A DNA stretch of 5,737 nt from the NCBI GenBank assembly GCA_003486645.1, contig DNGI01000449.1:11000-16736 (forward strand), in the 5' to 3' direction. Positions 1 to 5,716 of this stretch are shown piece after piece. The stretch is from Cyanobacteria bacterium UBA11370. GTDB lineage: Bacteria; Cyanobacteriota; Cyanobacteriia; Cyanobacteriales; Coleofasciculaceae. The position numbers were made by a program, and so were the translations under genes. Every line of letters starts with the position of its first letter. Position 1 is the stretch's first letter. The notes beneath the pieces were generated by a model. The model saw nothing but the letters and a program-made list of their open reading frames with translations, was not told the origin of the DNA and did no database searches.

Positions 1-38
1 TTTAAATGACGAACAGCTTACCCTTTTAAAAAAGCACA

Positions 39-1019
39 TTACGGTTCACTTATCAGTGTTGAGTCCTCAATTGCTTTAACAGCGGATTGGCTAGATATTG
101 CTAGATATATACCCAGTAAAACGACAGCAAAAGTCCCCCAACACGACAGATTTAAGCGTTCTGAAAAAATTGCCCAAGCTTCAAGGGATGTAAGAACCGG
201 ATCAAGAAGAAAGGTGAGAGCCACAAATCCAGATGATAATTTGTTCAGGCTATAAGCGATCAGTCCCTGACCTAAAACTTGGCAAATTAAGGCTAAGAAA
301 ATCACAAAAAGCCACCCTCCTCCTGAAGAAGGAAACAGCTTATCGTCGGTGAAAATAAGCCACGGAAAGATAACAAGAGTTGCGATCGCAGAACCCCAAA
401 ATAAAATCGTTGTCGCCGTAAATTCTGTTCTTAATTGTTCTACTATTAACACGTAAAGAGCCGCGAAAAGTGCTGAAAGTACAGCATCTAGATCCCCTTG
501 TATTTTGTCTGTTGCCATTTGTAGATCTTGCAGTCCAATCGCTGTCACTCCACCAACGGCAATAACCATTCCAATGACAAATTTTCGATCAAAGTGCTGA
601 CCAAATAACAGCCATGCGCCTAAACTAGTAAAGAGCGGAATGAGATTATGGAGGAGAGTAGAAGTACCAACATTAGTTTGAGTCAGTGACCAAGCCCAGG
701 ATAGTTGAGAGGCAGCGAAAAAAGCCCCAAATCCTATTAATAATAACCAATTATGATTGGTGTAGGGTAGCTTTTGGGCAGATTGATTGCAGGAATATCG
801 TTGGCGTATCCCATTAATCCCATTCAACAGCCCAAAGACAATTGTAGCAATCCAGAGACGATTAAAAATGGTCGCATTAGGGCTAATTTCATTTTCACTT
901 AATTTGATGAAGATAGCAGCAAAAGATATAGCAAATAAGCCAATAGATAATGAAATAATCGCAATTGTGACGGGTAGCTTGGAGAACGGTTCTTGTGACA
1001 GCTTCAGTTGAGTGGTCAT
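39..1019 (-). CDS. EamA/DMT-family permease, 10 transmembrane helices
   Basis: Inner-membrane transporter of the drug/metabolite transporter superfamily; the substrate cannot be read from the sequence (amino acids, nucleotides and sugars are known in the family). The protein has about 326 residues, normal for the family. Ten hydrophobic segments are visible, near residues 17-38, 54-68, 90-112, 119-140, 146-163, 177-196, 203-223, 235-258, 263-285 and 293-310, arranged as two EamA repeats of five helices. The second repeat ends with the typical pattern LDPVLTSLEAWAIFSERL. I chose the ATG at 1019 (MTTQLK) over an in-frame TTG at 1031, which would add only four residues; neither has a clear Shine-Dalgarno sequence. 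The downstream end of the transcript leaves the window within 38 bases, so any operon partner there is unseen. The next gene upstream, on the same strand, is 149 bp away, so co-transcription is possible but not shown. Confidence 0.93.
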   Translation of the reverse strand: MTTQLKLSQEPFSKLPVTIAIISLSIGLFAISFAAIFIKLSENEISPNATIFNRLWIATIVFGLLNGINGIRQRYSCNQSAQKLPYTNHNWLLLIGFGAFFAASQLSWAWSLTQTNVGTSTLLHNLIPLFTSLGAWLLFGQHFDRKFVIGMVIAVGGVTAIGLQDLQMATDKIQGDLDAVLSALFAALYVLIVEQLRTEFTATTILFWGSAIATLVIFPWLIFTDDKLFPSSGGGWLFVIFLALICQVLGQGLIAYSLNKLSSGFVALTFLLDPVLTSLEAWAIFSERLNLSCWGTFAVVLLGIYLAISSQSAVKAIEDSTLISEP

Positions 1020-1068
1020 TTGAGCAAACAATGAAATAGTTGGGTAGGCGTGTAAAAAAACAGTTCAG

Positions 1069-1089
1069 ACGTTCTGGTTTACGTTCTGG
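1069..1089 (-). repeat. 9-bp direct repeat upstream of the permease gene
   Basis: ACGTTCTGG occurs twice, at 1069-1077 and 1081-1089, with a 12-bp period, so equivalent faces are about one helical turn apart. It lies 50-70 bp upstream of the permease start codon, a position where a regulator could bind. Read on the minus strand it is CCAGAACGT-AAA-CCAGAACGT. No regulator family can be assigned; chance or a relic of local duplication is also possible. Confidence 0.35.
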
Positions 1090-1113
1090 CTTATGGATAT
1101 TTATACGGAAAAC

Positions 1114-1138
1114 CAATGAGCAATGAGCAATGAGCAAT
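1114..1138. repeat. Heptamer tandem repeat (CAATGAG)3 plus partial unit
   Basis: Three exact copies of CAATGAG (1114-1120, 1121-1127, 1128-1134) are followed by a partial CAAT. Short tandemly repeated heptamers (STRRs) are a known class in cyanobacterial intergenic DNA. This array lies between the lipoprotein stop codon and the permease promoter region. Its function is unknown, and copy number is likely variable between strains. Confidence 0.8.
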
Positions 1139-1168
1139 TCCTCAGTTTATAACTAACAACTTACGTTA

Positions 1169-2437
1169 TTAAGCGTGCTCTCCACTTTTGAGACTAAATA
1201 ACAAAAACTGAGTCACCTGCGCCTCACTAAAATTATCATCACTCACTAAAATTAAACTCTGGCTACCATCTGGAAGACGAGGACCAAGAGTCATTCCCTC
1301 CAGATTATCTAGGTCAATTTCCAATTCATTCAAATCCAAAAGCAACTTTTTCTTCACAGGATCAATTCGTGAAATATCGCCATTAAGGCTAACAATATTT
1401 GAGGTATCCGTTGCTCCTCCTAGGGCAATCTGATAAACTTTAATACTAAAGCCAAATAACCCATAGGCACGTTCTAAACTGAGAAAGTGACCCTGGGTAT
1501 CTAAGGCTAATAATTCGGTCAAACCATGACCAATTGTACCATTTGGAGGAGTATCAAGAAGGTAAAGGTGTTCGGCGACGAGCATTGGCGATGCAATATT
1601 TCCAATTAAATAATGCAGCAATCGAATCCGATTCGGGTCTTCAGAATTCGGAGGTAAGCTATCTTGAAACAAAGCGGATTCAGTAGCTGTAAACAAGCGA
1701 AACGGATCGCCACTAGCAACAGCTAAACTATTCGGTTCCAGAGTTAATGCTTCAAAACCTAAATTATCTTGAATCCCACGAGGCGCTTGTTCCTCTTCAG
1801 TACTTTCAGAACCCGTGGTCGTGTTTTCTATTTCCCCCACTTCCCCTTCCCTAGGAAGAAAGCGATCTGGAATTCTTAAACGTTGCAGGGGTTGTCCAGT
1901 TTGGCGATCGCATTCTCGAATGAATGCAGGAATTCCCTGATTAGTCACTCCTTCACTCGAAATAAATACCGTTCCTTTTGGAGATAAGGCGATACCTTCC
2001 GGATCAATACTCCCTTTAGCATAGGTTTCGCCATTCTCATCCTTAAGAAAGGTAACATCTTCGACCTCAACTGTTTTAATCCCCGTTTCCCCTGTATCCT
2101 GGGGAGCGATCGCCAATTTTATAGTATAAAACCGAGCAGGAGCTAAATTAGAGCGGTCATCAGAAAGAGCCAAAAAACGACCCCTTTGTCGGTCATAGGT
2201 CAGTGCAGACAATCCCCCAACGGGTGTATCCTTAAACGTTATCTTGGGTAATTGGTACTCTCCTAGGAACTTTAGGGAAAGGTCGAGAAACGTCCGTTGT
2301 TCTGCTGTTCTAGCTTCGGAAGGAGTACAACCCGTAGTGAGGACATTAAAGAATGCGATCGCTAAAACCAATACCAGGGAAAATAAAGTGCGAGATATTC
2401 GTAACCTTGAGGAGTTCGGCTTGAGTAACTGAGTCAT
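1169..2437 (-). CDS. Esterase-like/phytase-like domain lipoprotein
   Basis: The product is a predicted exported lipoprotein of 422 residues. The N-terminus has basic residues, a hydrophobic core near 17-33 and a lipobox LTTG-C with the lipidated Cys at 37, so the mature protein should be membrane-anchored outside the cytoplasm. The rest resembles the 'esterase-like activity of phytase' family (PF13449-type propeller): GGLSALTYD near 73-81, LSDDRS near 91-96, DPEGIALSPKG near 145-155, GFEALTLEP near 217-225, NLEGMTLGP near 378-386 and VSDDNFS near 398-404. The recurring acidic EG/EA motifs are probably metal- or phosphate-site elements, but enzyme activity is not proven for most members. An acidic low-complexity insert (near 198-217) interrupts the domain. 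I chose the ATG at 2437 over a longer TTG start at 2512, because only the shorter form places the signal peptide at the N-terminus and a candidate -10 box lies between the two. It is divergent from the TPR gene. Confidence 0.85.
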   Translation of the reverse strand: MTQLLKPNSSRLRISRTLFSLVLVLAIAFFNVLTTGCTPSEARTAEQRTFLDLSLKFLGEYQLPKITFKDTPVGGLSALTYDRQRGRFLALSDDRSNLAPARFYTIKLAIAPQDTGETGIKTVEVEDVTFLKDENGETYAKGSIDPEGIALSPKGTVFISSEGVTNQGIPAFIRECDRQTGQPLQRLRIPDRFLPREGEVGEIENTTTGSESTEEEQAPRGIQDNLGFEALTLEPNSLAVASGDPFRLFTATESALFQDSLPPNSEDPNRIRLLHYLIGNIASPMLVAEHLYLLDTPPNGTIGHGLTELLALDTQGHFLSLERAYGLFGFSIKVYQIALGGATDTSNIVSLNGDISRIDPVKKKLLLDLNELEIDLDNLEGMTLGPRLPDGSQSLILVSDDNFSEAQVTQFLLFSLKSGEHA

Positions 2438-2468
2438 AGAGTGTTGGTGTATATGGGAACCTGGAGTG

Positions 2469-2474
2469 AGTATA
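2469..2474 (-). promoter_or_regulatory. Candidate -10 box for the lipoprotein gene
   Basis: On the minus strand this reads TATACT, one mismatch from TATAAT, about 32 bp before the ATG at 2437. It would give a leader of roughly 25 nt. No good -35 hexamer is visible at the right spacing, so the call is tentative. If real, it excludes the upstream TTG start at 2512, which would be untranscribed. Confidence 0.3.
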
Positions 2475-2621
2475 ACCTTAAGCAGAAACCCTAGCTTGAA
2501 TTTAAACGTCAATTGGGTTTTGAGGATGAGAAAACGATAGTAATTTTAAATCCCGATCTTAAACCTGGTTACTAAGCTGATGTACAGATAAAGCTGCACA
2601 ATATAAACTTGGGGGGTGTGT

Positions 2622-2656
2622 CAGTTATCAGTTAACAGTTGTCAGTGAACAGTGAT
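2622..2656. repeat. Degenerate heptamer tandem repeat, five CAGTnnn units
   Basis: Five consecutive heptamers run without a gap: CAGTTAT, CAGTTAA, CAGTTGT, CAGTGAA, CAGTGAT. CAGT is fixed in every unit and the last three bases vary within a T/G-A/G-A/T theme. This is an STRR-type array, diverged from a purer ancestor. It sits in the divergent region between the lipoprotein and TPR genes and overlaps the candidate -35 box of the TPR gene. Confidence 0.8.
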
Positions 2657-2666
2657 TTATTAATTA
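2639..2666 (+). promoter_or_regulatory. Candidate promoter of the TPR gene
   Basis: TTGTCA at 2639-2644 and TAATTA at 2661-2666 are separated by 16 bp and resemble a sigma-70-type promoter. Transcription would start near 2672, leaving a short leader of about 20 nt before the ATG at 2694. The -35 box lies inside the heptamer array. This rests on hexamer similarity only. Confidence 0.35.
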
Positions 2667-2693
2667 ACCTTATTTTGTACGATTCAAACGCGA

Positions 2694-3947
2694 ATGAAAT
2701 TGATTGAGAAAGGATGGCATCTTATACAACCCAACTATTCGACATGGGGAACAACAGCGTGTAAAACTGTTCTATTTGTATTGTGTCTTAGTTCTGTAGC
2801 GTTAGCACAACCGAATACTACTACTAAACCTCAACCTAATCCTCCGATACTCAACCCGTTAGAACTTCCGACATCTGGCGATCCTTTACTACCGAATCCT
2901 CCCATAGAACGAGACTTAACCCCTTTAGAACGCCTCAGACTCAGTGAAGCTTTAGACGAACTGAACAACCAAGCTACCGCAGAACTTCAAGCCGGAAATA
3001 TATCTGAAGCCTTTGAATTATGGTATCGAGAAATCCGACTGCGACGAGTGCTAGGAGGGCAACTTGAAGAAGTAAAAACCTTGGGTAGAGTTGGTGAAAT
3101 TGCCTGGAGAGAAAATTCTAAAAAAGAGGTGCAATTAATTACAGCACGCTTAAAATCTATTGAGCAAAACGCAGAGACAACAGGCACTGTAGACCGAGAA
3201 CTTTTAAATGCTTTGGGTCAGGCTTATCAACAAGTTCGAGTACCAGGACAAGCCCTAAAAATCTACGAACAAATTTTAGCCGATACCCGTCAACAGCAAG
3301 ATATTGAAGGGGAAATAGCAACCCTTAAAACAATGGGTCAGTTGCACATGGCTTGGTTCGATTATCCCAAAGCAGCAGCAACCTATCAAGAATTACTCGC
3401 TATCGCTCAACGGCAAGGCGATCGCGCTAATGAAATCGTTTATACTCAACAATTGGCATATATTTACGACCAATCGAACGATCCGAAAAATGCCTTGCAG
3501 ATGAAAGAACGACTGGTAGAACTTTACCCATCAAACGACCCGCAATTACCAGCTTTAAAAATTGCGATCGCCACGGATTACGAAGCACTCAGTCAACCGG
3601 AAGCAGCCAGCCAAAACTACCAAGAAGCCTACCAAAAAGCCTTAGAATTACAACAACTTGCCTATGGAAGTGAGGCGCTTCAAAAACTCGCTACACTTTA
3701 TCATACTAACGAGCAGCCGGAGGTCGCTTTACAAATTTATGAGATTCTCGTCGTCGTGGAACAGCAATCGTATGATTTCTATGGGTTGATGAATACTTAC
3801 GACCGAATGGGTCAGATTTATTTGGAGCAAAAGAACTATAATCAAGCCTTGGAACTATTTAAACAAGGGCTAGAATTAGCCCAGTCGTTGAACTATCAGG
3901 AAACCTATTTCTTCCGACAGATTGAGCGGGTCAATCAACAGCGGTAA
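2694..3947 (+). CDS. Secreted tetratricopeptide-repeat protein
   Basis: The product has 417 residues and an N-terminal signal peptide: basic residues, a hydrophobic core near 24-36 and an ALA|Q cleavage site after residue 38, so it should act in the periplasm or outside the cell. A Pro/Asn-rich linker (about 40-72) follows. From about residue 80 to the end the protein is almost wholly helical repeat. TPR-like units with the typical A..Y..AL..Y pattern are visible near 85-118, 167-200, 206-240, 246-280, 284-318, 324-356 and 364-400; QALKIYEQIL, KAAATYQELL, EVALQIYEIL and QALELFKQGL are clear examples. TPR arrays usually serve as protein-binding scaffolds; the partner is unknown and no catalytic domain is present. 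The start is the first ATG and gives a complete signal peptide, though there is no strong ribosome binding site. It is transcribed divergently from the lipoprotein gene, and both products appear to be exported. Confidence 0.88.
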   Translation: MKLIEKGWHLIQPNYSTWGTTACKTVLFVLCLSSVALAQPNTTTKPQPNPPILNPLELPTSGDPLLPNPPIERDLTPLERLRLSEALDELNNQATAELQAGNISEAFELWYREIRLRRVLGGQLEEVKTLGRVGEIAWRENSKKEVQLITARLKSIEQNAETTGTVDRELLNALGQAYQQVRVPGQALKIYEQILADTRQQQDIEGEIATLKTMGQLHMAWFDYPKAAATYQELLAIAQRQGDRANEIVYTQQLAYIYDQSNDPKNALQMKERLVELYPSNDPQLPALKIAIATDYEALSQPEAASQNYQEAYQKALELQQLAYGSEALQKLATLYHTNEQPEVALQIYEILVVVEQQSYDFYGLMNTYDRMGQIYLEQKNYNQALELFKQGLELAQSLNYQETYFFRQIERVNQQR

Positions 3948-3965
3948 AATTAAAAACGAAAAACG

Positions 3966-3998
3966 AGATCCCCAACTTCTTCAAGAAGTCAGGGATCT
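3966..3998. repeat. Palindromic hairpin repeat after the TPR gene; possible terminator
   Basis: AGATCCC (3966-3972) pairs perfectly with GGGATCT (3992-3998). After two mismatches an inner stem ACTTC/GAAGT (3975-3979 with 3985-3989) continues to a small loop. Palindromes of this GATCCCC...AAGAAGT...GGGATC type are widespread in cyanobacterial genomes as dispersed repeats. It lies 19 bp past the TPR stop codon and could end that transcript, but there is no T-run behind it, so it is not a classical intrinsic terminator. It also lies downstream of the convergent small ORF, so it may separate the two transcripts. Confidence 0.7.
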
Positions 3999-4019
3999 AA
4001 ATTCTGAGTTTCAGACTCC

Positions 4020-4175
4020 TTAACCTAATGGTTGGGTTTTTATAGTCTGCCACTGCCAACTATCATTGAAAGTTTTGTTAGGGTGTAAAAAGAAAAACAG
4101 ACTGGTAATTAACAAGAATAGGACGAGGGATAAACTGAACTCGACGAAAATTGCTCGAGTGATCTTAGTTTCCAT
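4020..4175 (-). CDS. Small single-pass membrane protein, hypothetical
   Basis: An uninterrupted reading frame of 51 codons begins METKITRAIF and ends KTQPLG. Residues about 9-30 form one strongly hydrophobic segment (FSLSLVLFLLITSLFFF lies within it), preceded by a positively charged N-terminus and followed by a polar tail with two tryptophans (DSWQWQ). This layout fits a small membrane protein with the tail outside. I compared it by eye with small photosystem and cytochrome b6f subunits: only the first residues resemble PsbI, and the rest does not match, so no function is assigned. An in-frame ATG at 4184 would add three residues (MCF). Neither start has a Shine-Dalgarno sequence, which is common in cyanobacteria. 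The frame lies in an otherwise empty gap of 660 bp, and conservation is the missing proof. Confidence 0.45.
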   Translation of the reverse strand: METKITRAIFVEFSLSLVLFLLITSLFFFLHPNKTFNDSWQWQTIKTQPLG

Positions 4176-4285
4176 AAAACACATCGATTGGGACAAACAG
4201 CGATCGCAGCGAGTTCAAAAACGACAACGATTTTAGACTCTTACTGCAACCTCCTTAAGGGTATTTCCCGAAGAATCAGATGTGA

Positions 4286-4344
4286 TCCGTATAATTCCGG
4301 AAATTGCTTTCCACAAGGTTAACAGCTTTTGAGGATTATACGGA
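4286..4344. repeat. Nested inverted repeat (possible cruciform or RNA hairpin)
   Basis: TCCGTATAAT (4286-4295) is the exact reverse complement of ATTATACGGA (4335-4344). With one bulged base at 4296 the stem extends by two more G-C pairs (4297-4298 with 4333-4334). Inside the 5' part is a second perfect hairpin, GGAAA-TTGC-TTTCC (4299-4312). Ten perfect outer pairs plus an inner stem in 59 bases are unlikely by chance. Function unknown: structured RNA, miniature element relic or protein-binding site. Confidence 0.65.
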
Positions 4345-4419
4345 CAAAGGACGTTAAAAACATCAAATCAGTATTTTAACCGACTTGACTTTGATTAAGT
4401 AGAGATAGAGTTAATCCTA

Positions 4420-4567
4420 AAAGAGAGATAATACGGATGAGTAATCTGAATCTATAAATCCTAAAACCTCTAAACAACCAACAACCCATCCGTAAAGAGA
4501 GATAATACGGATGAGTAATCTGAATCTATAAATCCTAAAACCTCTAAACAACCAACAACCCATCCGT
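4420..4567. repeat. Perfect 74-bp tandem duplication
   Basis: Bases 4420-4493 are repeated without a single change at 4494-4567. Each unit starts AAAGAGAGATAATACGGATG and ends CATCCGT, and carries a 7-bp inverted repeat, ACGGATG with CATCCGT, 47 bases apart (4433-4439 with 4487-4493; 4507-4513 with 4561-4567). Each unit also contains two tandem AACAACC heptamers (4473-4486 and 4547-4560). Perfect identity points to a recent duplication or active homogenisation. It lies 40 bp beyond the guanylyltransferase stop codon. Confidence 0.95.
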
Positions 4568-4601
4568 TACATCCGCTACAAAATCCGCTGCCACCGCTGC
4601 C
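4561..4601. repeat. Short imperfect CCGYT repeats
   Basis: After the 74-bp units the sequence continues as CATCCGTTA, CATCCGCTA, an AATCCGCTG and a CCACCGCTG block, with spacings of 9, 12 and 9 bases. The first block is the end of the second 74-bp unit. The run ends next to the guanylyltransferase stop codon and looks like slippage-derived repeats rather than a defined element. Confidence 0.5.
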
Positions 4602-4607
4602 TAACTA

Positions 4608-5669
4608 TTACAGGAAATGTCTTAACTTCGGATCATCTTGTAGAAGTTTCAAAACCTGCTTAATCTCCTGCGTCCGGTCTTTTTTCACAATCAGAGTAGC
4701 ACCTGCATCCCGTACTATCACCACATCTTCTAAACCAATAGTTACAATCACTTCATCTTCATCACTAGCATAAATAACTGCTCCATTAGTATCCCTACCA
4801 ATATGATTACCGAGTTCAACATTCGCTGCATCCCCTTTCAGCAAGCGTTCTAAGGCATTCCAGTCCCCCAAATCATCCCAACCAAACGCAGCAGGAAGGA
4901 CGTAAGCTAGCTGGGTTTTCTCCATCAAGGCATAATCAATACTCTTCTTCGGTAATTGGGAATACGCCGCTATTCCATTTTCAGATAAAGGAGTAATAAT
5001 TTCTGGGGCATGAGCCTTTAGTTCCGCTAAAACCACTCCCACGCGGAAAATGAACATCCCACTATTCCAGCTAAATTTCCCTGTAGCCAGAAAAGACTCC
5101 GCCGTTTCCCGATTCGGTTTTTCTGTAAACCGACTCACCCGGTAAACAGGTAAACCGCCAAACGTCCCGGCTGGTTCTCCTTGTTCAATATAGCCATAAC
5201 CCGTAGAAGGATAGCCAGGAGTAATTCCCAAGGTAACAATAGACTCCTGAGTAGCCGCTAGCTGCGTCGCCGCATGAATCGTCTGTTGAAACGCCTCTTG
5301 GTCTGCAATCCAATGATCCGCCGGGAAAAAGCCAACTACGGCATCTTCCCCATAGTGTTTAGCAATTTCTAGGGTAGCCCAGGCAACAGCAGGTGCGGTA
5401 TCCCGTCCCTCCGGTTCTGCCAAAATCGTTTCTGAGGCAAGTTGAGGGAGTTGTCCTCGAACACCCTCCGCCAGTTGAGTCGATGTTACCACCCAAACCT
5501 TTGCCGGATCACCCGCCAATTGACTCAGGCGATCGCTCGTTGCTTGCAATAAACTCTTACCACTACCATCTAAACTTAAAAACTGCTTGGGTCGTTGCTG
5601 GCGACTCAAAGGCCAAAACCGTTCCCCTTTGCCACCAGCCAGAATTACGGGTATCAAGGATTGATCCAT
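4608..5669 (-). CDS. manC: Mannose-1-phosphate guanylyltransferase, short form
   Basis: The enzyme makes GDP-mannose from mannose-1-phosphate and GTP in the cytoplasm, supplying mannose and often fucose units for exopolysaccharide, lipopolysaccharide and glycosylation. In 353 residues the family motifs appear in order: nucleotide-binding LAGGKGERFWPLSR (10-23) with RPKQF (26-30), EPEGRDTAPA (85-94), FFPADHW (114-120), TPGYPSTGYGYI (150-161), FTEKP (181-185), WNSGMF (201-206), DYALMEK (245-251) and GWDDLGDW (263-270). The C-terminal part (about 278-340) is rich in short beta segments. It lacks the phosphomannose isomerase domain that extends bifunctional homologues to about 470 residues, so it should be monofunctional. 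The ATG at 5669 puts the nucleotide-binding loop at the usual distance from the N-terminus. No strong ribosome binding site is seen, and no other sugar-nucleotide gene is in the window. The symbol follows the enzyme class; bacterial orthologues carry several names. Confidence 0.94.
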   Translation of the reverse strand: MDQSLIPVILAGGKGERFWPLSRQQRPKQFLSLDGSGKSLLQATSDRLSQLAGDPAKVWVVTSTQLAEGVRGQLPQLASETILAEPEGRDTAPAVAWATLEIAKHYGEDAVVGFFPADHWIADQEAFQQTIHAATQLAATQESIVTLGITPGYPSTGYGYIEQGEPAGTFGGLPVYRVSRFTEKPNRETAESFLATGKFSWNSGMFIFRVGVVLAELKAHAPEIITPLSENGIAAYSQLPKKSIDYALMEKTQLAYVLPAAFGWDDLGDWNALERLLKGDAANVELGNHIGRDTNGAVIYASDEDEVIVTIGLEDVVIVRDAGATLIVKKDRTQEIKQVLKLLQDDPKLRHFL

Positions 5670-5716
5670 AGCTTCACTGTTCGCGTCCTCTTCTGCTACA
5701 TCCTAGCCTTATGGTA

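Larger units (their letters stand above)
4176..4607. other. Noncoding gap with structured and duplicated DNA
   Basis: I see no convincing gene in these 432 bases. They hold a HIP1 octamer (4200-4207), a CCTTAAGG palindrome (4253-4260), a nested inverted repeat (4286-4344), a perfect 74-bp tandem duplication (4420-4567) and short CCGCT repeats up to the guanylyltransferase stop codon. A TTGACT at 4385-4390 could be a plus-strand -35 box, but the candidate -10 (GAGTTA, 17 bp away) is poor. The block forms the 3' flank of the guanylyltransferase gene. Confidence 0.6.

Noticed and set aside
1..38. Possible terminator CTTTTAAAAAAG after the permease
   Set aside because: The palindrome is short, A/T-only in its core and has no stable stem; it cannot be supported.
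787..1137. Reading frames overlapping the 5' end of the permease gene on both strands
   Set aside because: They lie in other frames of a clear membrane transporter, show no domain-like composition, and are shadows.
2438..2512. Longer lipoprotein reading frame starting at TTG 2512
   Set aside because: It would bury the signal peptide 25 residues in, starts with a rare codon, and overlaps the candidate promoter.
4250..4258. Strong Shine-Dalgarno-like AAGGAGGTT on the minus strand
   Set aside because: The only nearby start (TTG) meets a stop codon two codons later, and the small ORF start is about 75 bp away and not served by it.
4438..4458. Tiny ORF (ATG to TAA, six codons) in each 74-bp unit
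   Set aside because: Too short and without a ribosome binding site or downstream same-strand gene to serve as a leader peptide.
4420..4567. CRISPR-like array
   Set aside because: Only two identical units with no variable spacers between them; it is a plain tandem duplication.
5393..5671. 92-codon plus-strand frame inside the guanylyltransferase gene
   Set aside because: It is antisense to highly conserved motif-bearing codons and has no recognisable features.
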